DNA from: Litorilinea aerophila
Lineage (GTDB): Bacteria; Chloroflexota; Anaerolineae; Caldilineales; Caldilineaceae
Length of the DNA stretch: 64,000 nucleotides
Direction of reading: 5' to 3'
Assembly (NCBI RefSeq): GCF_006569185.2
Contig: NZ_VIGC02000005.1
Coordinates: forward strand, 1-64,000
The translations under genes were made by a program, and so were the position numbers. The notes beneath the pieces were generated by a model that was given only the letters and a program-made list of their open reading frames with translations, made no database searches and was not told where the DNA came from. Shown here piece after piece: positions 1 through 7,403 of this stretch. Every line of letters begins with the position of its first letter. Position 1 is the first letter of the stretch.

Positions 1-13
1 AAGGAGAGAGACC

Positions 14-121
14 ATGAAGCGCCTGAGCCTGAATCCCCGATGCGCCCGCCTGCTGGTGACGTTGGGTGCGTTGGCCCTGTACGTGTTGAGCGCCGGTGCA
101 CCGCTGGCCTCGGGTGGCTGA
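14..121 (+). CDS. small hydrophobic peptide, 35 residues
   Basis: A 36-codon frame opens with ATG preceded by the strong Shine-Dalgarno AAGGAGAGAG at positions 1-10 and ends in TGA. The product starts MKRLSLNPRCARLL, has a basic N-terminus with one Cys (residue 10), then a single hydrophobic stretch (about residues 13-30) and a Gly/Ala/Ser-rich tail ending ASGG. It resembles a short signal peptide or a peptide pheromone precursor, but I recognise no family. It lies 88 bp upstream of the DUF5317 membrane protein and may be co-transcribed with it and the Os1348-like gene. The SD and start are seen directly; any signalling role is inference. Upstream context is cut by the window start. Confidence 0.5.
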   Translation: MKRLSLNPRCARLLVTLGALALYVLSAGAPLASGG

Positions 122-209
122 GCCGCCATTCCTTTCCCGAGGGGCCAGGTTGGATGCGTCGTTGTGGATGATGCTGACTGTACCTTCCTAGCACGGTGAT
201 GCCGGTCCA

Positions 210-830
210 GTGATACTGGTATACGCACTCATCTTAGGGTTTGTCGCAGGTGCAGTCAGGGCCTGGGTTGCAAGACGCCCATACACCGTTCCCGAATTGC
301 AGTACCTGTGGTTGGCCGGATTGGCCTTTATCCCACAGTGGGTAGCCTTCTTCCTACCCTACACCCGCAATCATATTAGCAGGACAGGCGCAGCAGTGGC
401 GCTTGTCAGCTCCCAGGTGTTACTTCTACTGTTCGCTTGGCGGAATCGGGAACACAAGGGCTTCTGGCTACTGGGAGCTGGGTTACTTTTGAATTTACTG
501 GTGATCGGGGCGAACGGCGGCCTGATGCCGGTCAGTCCCGAAACCGTAGCCCGACTCCACGGTGTAGATGTTTCGGCGCTGGAGATCCCGGTTGGAAGCC
601 GGGTGGGTACGTCCAAAGATGTGTTGCTCCCGACCACAGAAACCCATCTGGAATGGCTGGCCGACCGCTTTCTGTTGCCATCCTGGGTGCCGTACCGAGT
701 GGCATTTAGCCTTGGTGACGTCCTTATCGCCCTGGGGGTTTTGGTCTTCTTCTGGCAGGCGGGAGGGGGATACTCCTCCCCGGCCGAGTCCCAGGCCCCG
801 GTCATGGCGGAGCACCGCTCAGAAAAATAG
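210..830 (+). CDS. DUF5317 family membrane protein
   Basis: 206 residues with a GTG start (MILVYALILGFVAGAVR). About five hydrophobic segments are visible (roughly residues 1-16, 32-50, 60-76, 82-100, 165-182), with an RTG-containing loop and a polar soluble tail. The overall pattern, including the VRAW...RRPYTVPELQ start and the NGGLMPVSPET stretch, fits the DUF5317 family, which is widespread in Chloroflexota and related clostridial lineages and has no known function. A terminator hairpin follows the stop. It is placed between the 35-residue peptide gene and the Os1348-like gene, a neighbourhood that hints at peptide handling or sensing at the membrane (inference). Confidence 0.7.
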   Translation: MILVYALILGFVAGAVRAWVARRPYTVPELQYLWLAGLAFIPQWVAFFLPYTRNHISRTGAAVALVSSQVLLLLFAWRNREHKGFWLLGAGLLLNLLVIGANGGLMPVSPETVARLHGVDVSALEIPVGSRVGTSKDVLLPTTETHLEWLADRFLLPSWVPYRVAFSLGDVLIALGVLVFFWQAGGGYSSPAESQAPVMAEHRSEK

Positions 831-847
831 AGTGAGCGAAAAGACAA

Positions 848-891
848 GACAAGAACTGGGTCCGCCATTTTTGTTACGCCCAGTTTTTGTC
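848..891 (+). terminator. rho-independent terminator after the DUF5317 gene
   Basis: GACAAGAACTGGG at 848-860 pairs with CCCAGTTTTTGTC at 879-891 (13 bp with one G-U pair). The right arm contains a run of five T. It should end transcription of the peptide/DUF5317 unit. Confidence 0.65.
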
Positions 892-992
892 GTGTTAGCA
901 AGACGTTACAGCAGCCATTGCAGTAAAAGGCTTGGTCCTCCATCGAAGTATCTCGTTGAAACGGTTGGGACGAAAGGGTATAGGAAAATCAC

Positions 993-1358
993 ATGGCGAT
1001 GCCAATCAAGTCTCTCGTGAATCAGCCCACAGCACTAAGCCAGAGCAGGCAAGGTGCCTCAAGCTCTGAGGTGAACCGCCTGCTCAGTGCCGCGCTGGTC
1101 AGTCGGCGTTTCTGCCACCTGCTGCTCACCGATCCTGCCGCTGCCCTGGCCGCCGGCTATAACGGCGAGCACTTTGATCTGACGCCAGAAGAACGGGCAC
1201 GAATTTTGGCCATCCAGGCAAAGTCGCTACAGGACTTTGCGGCCCAGCTGTTAGATCTCGTGGCCGAGCAGGCGGCTGATGAAATCGCCGGGCCGGACCT
1301 GGTGTATTCCCACAGCGGCATGGCGGCCAGGATTGGACGCCGTCCCTGGCTCGGCTAA
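993..1358 (+). CDS. Os1348-like (NHLP clan) small protein
   Basis: 121 residues starting MAMPIKSLVNQ. A long polar Ser/Gln-rich N-terminus (residues 1-28) is followed by the part that resembles the Os1348 family of the NHLP (nitrile hydratase-like leader peptide) clan: residues about 30-90 with RRFCHLLLTDPAAALAAGY, then DLTPEERARILAI and the acidic helix DFAAQLLDLVAE. Family members are usually 50-70 residues; this one is longer at both ends. NHLP-type proteins are leader-like and often sit near peptide or signalling genes, but Os1348 members have no established activity. A GGAAAA purine run precedes the ATG. Family call is from recall of the sequence pattern. Confidence 0.6.
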   Translation: MAMPIKSLVNQPTALSQSRQGASSSEVNRLLSAALVSRRFCHLLLTDPAAALAAGYNGEHFDLTPEERARILAIQAKSLQDFAAQLLDLVAEQAADEIAGPDLVYSHSGMAARIGRRPWLG

Positions 1359-1447
1359 GACAGGGGGCGTCCTTGGATGGCATAGGAAGCTGTGTAAGGC
1401 GGTAGAGCGTCTCCTCTCGCATCCTTTTTTGGGGGGCGATTTCTTGT

Positions 1448-1527
1448 AATTCTGGGTGCAGGGATACCCTGCTCCTTTGCCTTTAAGGCAGGGAGGTCAA
1501 TGAGGGGTATTGCCTGCGTCCAGAATT
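1448..1527 (+). ncRNA. 80-nt long-stem RNA-like hairpin in the leader of the kinase gene
   Basis: Positions 1448-1462 (AATTCTGGGTGCAGG) and 1513-1527 (CCTGCGTCCAGAATT) pair over 15 bp if two G-U wobbles are allowed. Inside, ATACCC and GGGTAT pair again, and a third nested hairpin (TTGCC/GGCA with CTCC/GGAG below it) lies at about 1471-1495. The G-U pairs suggest selection at RNA level. No T-run follows, so it is not a simple terminator. It could be a leader element of the histidine kinase gene 90 bp downstream, or a solitary miniature repeat. No Rfam class is recognised. Confidence 0.4.
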
Positions 1528-1619
1528 GATTTTCAAGAGGGGACAATGGTTGGACTAATCTCCAGAATTATCAAAAAAATTGAGTTGCGCTGAGTTTGGA
1601 TAAGGAAACCAAAATCGCA

Positions 1620-2462
1620 ATGAACCATCCGTCGGATCCTTCTTCGCAGAAGCATACATGGTTGCCGGCAAGCCGTTTGAATGAAATGGGGCGACAGCCC
1701 GATCCCCCGCAAATCCATTCGGAGCCAGGTCCCCAGGCCCCCGTACCTGCCAGTGTCGATTGGTTGGTTGCAGGCACCGTCCACGATTTTAACAATTTGC
1801 TCGTGATCATCATGAGCCATGCCCGCATGGCCTTGAACAAGGTGCCTGCGGATAGCCCAGCCCGGCGACACCTGGAGCGCGCCATCCAGGCGACCCGCCA
1901 CGCTGCTGATCTCACCTATCAGCTTCTGGCGGACATGGATCGGGAGCGTACCCACTCCACCTACGTGGATCTGAACCAGATCGTGGTCGAAGTGGTGGAA
2001 TTGCTGGAGCCGGAGCTGGCTTCTCGGGCCCGACTTCACTTAGCCCTGACCCAAGAATTGAGCCTGGTATGGGCGACACCGTTGCAGATGCGGCAGGTGG
2101 TCATGAATCTGCTCCGCAACGCGGCCGATGCCATTGCGCAGCCGCCAGGCGAGATTGTGGTCCGAACGTACGAAGAAGTCTTAACCACCCAGGAAACCCG
2201 GACTTTCCAGGGTGGTGGTGGGTTGGCTAGCGGGCCGTACGTTTGTCTGGAGGTGCAGGATTCTGGCGTCGGCATGACACCGGAGACGCTGGCCCACATC
2301 TTCGAGCCCTATTTCACCACCAAATCCACCGGCCGTGGCATTGGGCTGACCGCGACCCTGGGCATCATTTACGCCCACCTGGGTGGGGTACGGGTCGAAA
2401 GTGCACCTGGCGTTGGCACTACCTTCCGGGTGTATCTGCCCGCCCTGGCCGATGTGGACTGA
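1620..2462 (+). CDS. small soluble sensor histidine kinase
   Basis: 280 residues from ATG 1620 (AAGGA at 1602-1606 upstream; an in-frame TTG at 1596 is the alternative). No membrane segment or input domain is visible in the N-terminal 45 residues. The phospho-acceptor box is VHDFNNLL with His55, followed by a HATPase_c domain: N box MNLLRNAADAI, G1 DSGVGM, F-region IFEPYFTTK, G2 GRGIGLTAT. This matches the HDFNN class of kinases. No receiver or response regulator gene is adjacent, so the partner is unknown. Its position downstream of the DUF5317/Os1348-like genes makes it a candidate cytoplasmic partner, by inference only. Confidence 0.85.
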   Translation: MNHPSDPSSQKHTWLPASRLNEMGRQPDPPQIHSEPGPQAPVPASVDWLVAGTVHDFNNLLVIIMSHARMALNKVPADSPARRHLERAIQATRHAADLTYQLLADMDRERTHSTYVDLNQIVVEVVELLEPELASRARLHLALTQELSLVWATPLQMRQVVMNLLRNAADAIAQPPGEIVVRTYEEVLTTQETRTFQGGGGLASGPYVCLEVQDSGVGMTPETLAHIFEPYFTTKSTGRGIGLTATLGIIYAHLGGVRVESAPGVGTTFRVYLPALADVD

Positions 2463-2560
2463 AAGCAATAGGCGGCTTCTGTCCCGGGCTCGTCCATAAC
2501 CGCACATCGTGGTATCTCATTGCTCTTTCAACGCTGAACTTGGGACGCTCATCGATGACG

Positions 2561-2649
2561 AGTACAGCCTGGCGTCAATACCATGGCGGAAATTCGGCGG
2601 CACTGCCTCTGGCAGAAACCCCCGGCGAATTCCTGCCGGGATTAACTAT
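2561..2649 (+). repeat. dispersed hairpin repeat family R1, copy A
   Basis: Begins AGTACAGCCTGGCGTCAATA and ends CCTGCCGGGATTAAC. The arms CGGAAATTC and GAATTCCTGCCG pair imperfectly. It is a diverged copy of the element at 2791-2893. Confidence 0.75.
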
Positions 2650-2689
2650 CCATCTCCCATGCTGTGATCGTTTTATTCAGACTGGATAC

Positions 2690-2721
2690 AACCCACTGCT
2701 GGCGCGGTGGGTTTCTTTTTT
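2690..2721 (+). terminator. rho-independent terminator downstream of the kinase gene
   Basis: AACCCAC (2690-2696) pairs with GTGGGTT (2707-2713), followed by TTCTTTTTT. It lies between repeats A and B and closes the histidine kinase transcript. Confidence 0.75.
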
Positions 2722-2790
2722 GTGATGTATTTCCCAGGTTGGACCAATGGCATGGTCCATCAGGCGCAATTTTCGTGACTTGATCCCGGA

Positions 2791-2893
2791 CTACTACAGT
2801 CTGGCGTAAATACCACGGCAGAAATTCCGGGTGTCCTCTGGGCGCGCTATCTCTGGGAGAAACCCTCGGCGAATTTCTGCCGGGATTTACTAC
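2791..2893 (+). repeat. dispersed hairpin repeat family R1, copy B
   Basis: Starts CTACTACAGTCTGGCGTAAAT and ends GGATTTACTAC. Arms GTAAAT...CGGCAGAAATTC and GAATTTCTGCCG...ATTTAC are inverted repeats of each other, so the whole element folds into one long hairpin. Nearly identical to the minus-strand copy at 53286-53390. It ends about 30 bp before the start of the nucleoside hydrolase gene. Confidence 0.85.
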
Positions 2894-2922
2894 ATGGGCA
2901 TACATTCAGAGAGGAGCGGATC

Positions 2923-4227
2923 ATGAAGGCGTGGATAGGGAATCAGGCGGTCAGCCGTCGTACCGTTTTCGGGCGTATCCTGGCGTTTTTTCTGAGCCTG
3001 ATACTTCTGGTGGGTACCCCGATGGTTGCCTGGGCGGACGTGCCGGAGTCCTTCCGGATCCCCCCCTGGCCAGGGCATGAGGCTGGCGCCTCGCCTGTTG
3101 TTCAGACGTCCGATCAGTCGGCACTTCGTTTGCTGGTGGATACCGACTTGGGTGTGGACGATGCGGCTGCCCTGATCTGGCTGCTGAGCCAGCACCGGTA
3201 TCCTTTGGAGCTCTTGGGCGTGGTCACGGTCGCTGGCAACACCACGGTGGAAAACGCTACCAATAATGTGCTTCTGCTTCTTTCCTTGCTCGAACGGAAT
3301 GACATTCCGGTGGTCATGGGTGCGCATAAACCGTCCAACGTGCTCCTGAGCAGCACCGGAAAGCTCATCCACGGGCCGGATGGGCTCTGGTTTCTGGGTG
3401 CCCAGAATCCGCAAGAGGTTGATGCGGTTGATCGCAAAGCAGCCCGGTTTTACTGTGATATGGCCCGTACAGAACCTGGCGCTGTGGTCCTGGCCCTGGG
3501 GCCTTTGACAAATCTGGCCCAGGCCCTGCGGCGTTGTCCGGCTGATATGGCCAACCTGGGCCGCCTGGTGGTGTTAGGCGGTGCCAAGTTCGGCGGCAAC
3601 ACGACGCCGGTGAGCGAATACAACTTCTGGCAGGATCCGGCCGCTGCCGCCGAAGTTCTCCAGTCGGGATTGCCCATCACCCTGGTGCCTATGGACGCGT
3701 TTGGCCAGTTCAGCTTGAGCATGGCAGATGTCGCTTCGTTGCAGCAGGACGGTGTTCCAGCCATTCAATTCTTGGCGCCGGCGCTCCAGGCCTATCTGGG
3801 CGTCCAGCTCCAGAGCGGATCGGCTGCGGTAGTGCCCGATCCGGTTGCGGCCATGGTGGCCCTGGATCCCAGCCTGGCCACGTTGCACTCAGCCCTGGTC
3901 AAGGTGCTGGATCGGCCGGAGGTGGCCCGCGGCCAGAGCCTGATTGCCCTGTCCTTCGCAGAGCGCATCACCTTGATTGCAGATGATCGGGAGTTGAGCC
4001 AGATCGCCGACCAGGTTTTCAGCGATCCAGGCTTTGATTATCTGGCTGCCGTGGGGGCTATTTTGCAGCGAGAGCCGGACAACGCCCTGGTGGCCATGGA
4101 CGTGGACGCGGCGGCGCTCTACCAGATGTTCATGGATGACTTGAGCCAGTCTGTATCTGCCTCTGGCGCAGCTGAACACGAACCGTCGCCAATTCAGCTT
4201 TTCCTGCCGTCGGTGCAAAGTCGTTAA
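2923..4227 (+). CDS. secreted nucleoside hydrolase (IUNH family)
   Basis: 434 residues, SD AGAGGAG at about 2909-2915. A signal peptide is evident: basic start, hydrophobic run LAFFLSLILLVGTPMVAWA, with cleavage likely before DVPES. The mature part holds the Ca-binding nucleoside hydrolase signature DTDLGVDDAAAL (family consensus DTDPGxDDAxAL, so Pro is Leu here), the VTVAGNTT strand, a GPLTNLA motif, and NFWQDPAAAAEVL. These enzymes cleave the N-glycosidic bond of ribonucleosides. Export would suggest scavenging of extracellular nucleosides. It is longer than the usual ~310-residue family because of the signal and a C-terminal tail. It lies 66 bp upstream of the diterpene genes; co-transcription is possible. 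Confidence 0.85.
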   Translation: MKAWIGNQAVSRRTVFGRILAFFLSLILLVGTPMVAWADVPESFRIPPWPGHEAGASPVVQTSDQSALRLLVDTDLGVDDAAALIWLLSQHRYPLELLGVVTVAGNTTVENATNNVLLLLSLLERNDIPVVMGAHKPSNVLLSSTGKLIHGPDGLWFLGAQNPQEVDAVDRKAARFYCDMARTEPGAVVLALGPLTNLAQALRRCPADMANLGRLVVLGGAKFGGNTTPVSEYNFWQDPAAAAEVLQSGLPITLVPMDAFGQFSLSMADVASLQQDGVPAIQFLAPALQAYLGVQLQSGSAAVVPDPVAAMVALDPSLATLHSALVKVLDRPEVARGQSLIALSFAERITLIADDRELSQIADQVFSDPGFDYLAAVGAILQREPDNALVAMDVDAAALYQMFMDDLSQSVSASGAAEHEPSPIQLFLPSVQSR

Positions 4228-4293
4228 AGGCCGCTGGGCAAGACAGGAAATAGATGGCGGCTGAATTCGGAGAGTCAAAGGGAGGGAGAATTC

Positions 4294-5853
4294 ATGGGAC
4301 ACACCGTGGATGAGATCCGCAGCGAGCTTTATGCACTGATTCGGGATTTGGGCAAGGATGGGGGATTGGTCAGCCCGTCGGTCTACGATACGGCCCAGGT
4401 CTTGCGTTTTTATCCGCCCAAGGAAGGCGTCGATCCGGCGCTGGACTGGATCATCAGCCGCCAACGGGCCGATGGTGGCTGGGGCGATCCGGCTGTTCCC
4501 CTGACCCGGGATGTGCCGACCCTGGCCGCGGTGCTGGCACTGCATCAATATCGAGGGCAGGAGCGTTCGACCCAGGAACGGATCGAGGCGGCCCTGACCT
4601 TCCTGGAACATCAGCAGGTTTATTGGCAGGACCCGCCCATAGACGCCCTGGCCGTGGCGACCGAGTTGGTCCTTCCCCGCCTCTTGGATGAAGCCCGGCA
4701 CGCCGGTCTTCCCGTCTCTGCCGACTGGTACCGCTCCCTGCAGCCTTTGCGCCAAATGAAACTGCAGCGGCTCCAGGGGCGCCGGCTACGGGCAGGGGAT
4801 GCCCCCCTCTACTCGTGGGAGGCCCTGCAGACGGGCTTCTCGGTGGAGCTGTTGGATAGTACAGGCGGAGTGGGGCACAGCCCAGCCGCTACGGCGGCAT
4901 GGTTACGGGAGGCAACTCGGGAGGGCATTTCGCAAGAAATTTGTAGAATTGCCGAGGGGTATTTGCACCAAGCCAATCGGGCGACATTATGCGACATCCC
5001 AGGTGTGATGCCGACGGTATGGCCTATATCAACCTTTGAGTTATCTTATGGGTTGATGTCCCTCGAAATCACTGGCGCTCTACCACATCTCGAGCGTTTT
5101 GATGGAGTTCTGATGCAAGTTGAGCGACTAAAAGATGGATTGCAAGCGCGTAACGGTGTTGGTATTAGCCCGGCATTCGTTGTCGACGTGGATTTGACAG
5201 CTGCTGGATTAGCTGCAATTGCACATATGAAGGGGCAAGTGTCTTGTGACGCTCTTAGTCAGTTCTGTGTAGATGACCATTATTATACCTTTGTTAATGA
5301 ATTAAACCCTTCTGTGCTGTCAAATGCCCATGCAGTTTATGCTCTGGCCTGTAGCGGTCACTCTGCCACACCTACTGTTCAATTTCTCCTGAAACAACAG
5401 CAGCCTGAAGGCCATTGGCTGGCGGATAAATGGCATAGCTCCTGGCGCTATACCACTTTGGAGGTGGCAGTAGCTCTTATTGAACACGGTCACGTAGCTG
5501 TCTTGGATAAGACTGCCCACTACTTCGCCCTTGATCAACATCCTGATGGTGGGTGGGGCATGGGCGAGGAATCTTCAACCGTTGAGACAGTTTTCAGTAC
5601 CACTGCTTTGTACCAAATCAACCGCGCTCTGAAAAAGACACAGACGATACCAATGGATGCCATGTACGCAGGGCAACAATGGCTGTTGAAGCGATATCGT
5701 CCTCACACCTTTCTTCAGCATGATTACTGGATGGGTAAAGAGTTATATTCGCCATATCGGGTGGATCGCATTTATGAACTAGGGGCTATATTCGCGATAG
5801 TTATGCAACAGGAAATGACATTGCAAGAAAAAGGTGTACAGTCATGGACGTAG
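4294..5853 (+). CDS. class II diterpene cyclase (halimadienyl/kolavenyl-PP synthase-like)
   Basis: 519 residues, SD AAGGGAGGGAG just upstream. The protein has the repeated alpha-barrel layout of prenyltransferase/squalene-oxidase-type cyclases: QW-like motifs QRADGGWGD (from Gln57) and QHPDGGWGM (from Gln415). The catalytic-acid motif of class II cyclases appears as D298-V-D300-L-T-A: the middle Asp that protonates the substrate is kept, while the fourth position of DxDD is Leu. Expected reaction: protonation-initiated cyclisation of geranylgeranyl diphosphate to a bicyclic diterpenyl diphosphate. Size and partner gene match Mycobacterium Rv3377c and the Herpetosiphon kolavenyl-PP synthase. 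Base composition drops visibly from about 4920 onward, suggesting a mosaic or acquired gene. Overlaps the next gene by 10 bp. Confidence 0.85.
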   Translation: MGHTVDEIRSELYALIRDLGKDGGLVSPSVYDTAQVLRFYPPKEGVDPALDWIISRQRADGGWGDPAVPLTRDVPTLAAVLALHQYRGQERSTQERIEAALTFLEHQQVYWQDPPIDALAVATELVLPRLLDEARHAGLPVSADWYRSLQPLRQMKLQRLQGRRLRAGDAPLYSWEALQTGFSVELLDSTGGVGHSPAATAAWLREATREGISQEICRIAEGYLHQANRATLCDIPGVMPTVWPISTFELSYGLMSLEITGALPHLERFDGVLMQVERLKDGLQARNGVGISPAFVVDVDLTAAGLAAIAHMKGQVSCDALSQFCVDDHYYTFVNELNPSVLSNAHAVYALACSGHSATPTVQFLLKQQQPEGHWLADKWHSSWRYTTLEVAVALIEHGHVAVLDKTAHYFALDQHPDGGWGMGEESSTVETVFSTTALYQINRALKKTQTIPMDAMYAGQQWLLKRYRPHTFLQHDYWMGKELYSPYRVDRIYELGAIFAIVMQQEMTLQEKGVQSWT

Positions 5854-6740
5854 TCCTTAGTTTACATGACTTCCTGCAGGCTCCTGCTTCAGAAGTGGCC
5901 AAAGTGGCTCCCCAAACCATCATTCTGACTACCGGGGGAACCCGACGGGCAGCGGCCCTGGCAGGCATTTCGCCCACTACGGATGAGTATGCAACTTTTA
6001 CGATGGCCCAGATGCTGTCATGCCTGCAGCTACTGTTCGACCATGGCATTCGATACATCTTTGCAGGGATCATGACCGAAGCCAATTATCACGAAATTAC
6101 ACCGAATTATCGAGAAAACCTTGTCCGGTGGACGGAAGAGGGACTGGCGAGCAGCCAGGCCTTGCAACAATATCGACAGCTCAATTGGCAGGTCAGACTC
6201 CTTGGCGCCCATGCGTGGCCAGAACTGGCGCCTGTCGCGAGACGATTAGAGCAGGAGATTCCTGCTCGGAGGAATGGTCCGGCAGTATGGTTTACTATTG
6301 CCACCGACCCGGATGACTACTGGCATCTTGTGGCTGGCAAGATTATCGAACATGGGAAATTTTCCCGTTCCCAGGTGATACGGGCTATTTTAGGGCAGGA
6401 TGTTCCTCCGGCAACTTTGTATCTGGGCTCTGGCAAACCTCAGCTGTTGATCTCGCTGGTTCCCCCAGTGCTCATCGGCAAACTGGAATGTTACTGGCGC
6501 CAGCATCTGGGGTTTGCCCTGGATAAAGCAACGTTGCGGCACATATTGTACGATTACGCCTATATTCGTAACACAAGTATGCGAGATAAAACAGGCCGTG
6601 CTGAGCGAGCTCTTCACTACCGCCAGGCCTGGGAAAATCCCCCCGTCGTCGGCCTGGGGACTCGCCTGGGGCCCTTCTGGTACCCTGCGCCCATCTCCCC
6701 TGTTCCAGACCCATTGAACGAAGGCCATCCCCATGGTTGA
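5844..6740 (+). CDS. Rv3378c-like diterpene synthase (Z-prenyltransferase fold)
   Basis: 298 residues. The sequence aligns by eye with Mycobacterium tuberculosis Rv3378c, tuberculosinol/isotuberculosinol synthase: SLHDFLQAP near the N-terminus, GGTRRAA (Rv3378c has DGTRRW), LQLLFDHGIRYIF (ILKMLFEHGIETVI), and ATLRHILYDYAYIRN (TTLRRILYDHIYLRH). Rv3378c and the Herpetosiphon kolavelool synthase remove diphosphate from the product of the class II cyclase encoded next door and quench with water. The residue equivalent to the Asp of DGTRR is Gly32 here; in cis-prenyltransferases that Asp binds Mg-diphosphate, so the ionisation chemistry may differ. It is translationally coupled by overlap to the cyclase upstream and the HAD gene downstream. 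Confidence 0.85.
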   Translation: MDVVLSLHDFLQAPASEVAKVAPQTIILTTGGTRRAAALAGISPTTDEYATFTMAQMLSCLQLLFDHGIRYIFAGIMTEANYHEITPNYRENLVRWTEEGLASSQALQQYRQLNWQVRLLGAHAWPELAPVARRLEQEIPARRNGPAVWFTIATDPDDYWHLVAGKIIEHGKFSRSQVIRAILGQDVPPATLYLGSGKPQLLISLVPPVLIGKLECYWRQHLGFALDKATLRHILYDYAYIRNTSMRDKTGRAERALHYRQAWENPPVVGLGTRLGPFWYPAPISPVPDPLNEGHPHG

Positions 6741-7383
6741 GGCTGTCATCCTGGACCGGGATGGGGTTCTCACCTATTTTGACCTGGAGGTAGCGGCCGT
6801 CCATCTGGCCCAGTTGATTCCCATGCCCCTTCATCAACTGGCAGAACGGTGGTTTGCCTGGGGATCTCACCATGGCGCTCCCCAGAATTTGGCCCAGGAG
6901 CAGCAATTTTTCCAGGAATTCTGGCTGGAAATCTGCCAGGAATTGGGCCTGCCAGAGGCTATCCGACAGCAATTGGTGGCGTTTGACTACACCGTCTGCG
7001 TGCGGCCCTATCCGGAGGTAACCCAGGTGCTGGCCGCGTTGGACAAACAGCCGGTACGAATCGGGGTGCTTTCCAATTTCGCCCTGGCCAGCCTGGAGGC
7101 TTCCCTGGAGGCGGCAGGCCTTGCCCGGTATATCGACGTGGCCTGTGCTGCACCCGTGATCGGAGCGGCGAAACCCGCTCCCGCTGCCTATTTGACCGTC
7201 ATGGAACGACTAGGGGTGGATCCGACAGACTGCCTGTTTGTGGATGATGAAGAAATCTGTGTGGAAGGGGCCAGGGCTGTGGGCATGCGTGCCTACCTGA
7301 TGGATCGCCAGCGGCCAGACCATGATCTGGCCGCCCACATCTTGCGCGACTTGACGCCCCTGCCCCATCTGACCGGCCACTAA
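6733..7383 (+). CDS. HAD-superfamily phosphatase, third gene of the diterpene operon
   Basis: 216 residues. HAD motif I is LDRDGV (nucleophile Asp8, acid Asp10), motif II VLSNF, motif III Lys in IGAAKPAPAAY, motif IV DDEEICVEGA. A helical cap lies between motifs I and II (subfamily I). It overlaps the diterpene synthase gene by 8 bp, so it is probably made with it. HAD enzymes can dephosphorylate isoprenyl (di)phosphates in some drimane pathways; a role in releasing a diterpenyl phosphate is a plausible inference, but a general sugar-phosphatase role cannot be excluded from sequence. Confidence 0.8.
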   Translation: MVEAVILDRDGVLTYFDLEVAAVHLAQLIPMPLHQLAERWFAWGSHHGAPQNLAQEQQFFQEFWLEICQELGLPEAIRQQLVAFDYTVCVRPYPEVTQVLAALDKQPVRIGVLSNFALASLEASLEAAGLARYIDVACAAPVIGAAKPAPAAYLTVMERLGVDPTDCLFVDDEEICVEGARAVGMRAYLMDRQRPDHDLAAHILRDLTPLPHLTGH

Positions 7384-7403
7384 ACTCCCCCAGATTCCGT
7401 CTC

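Noticed and set aside
1380-1540. Cyclic-di-GMP or other known riboswitch before the histidine kinase
   Set aside because: Conserved loop sequences of those classes are missing; only the generic hairpin is supported.
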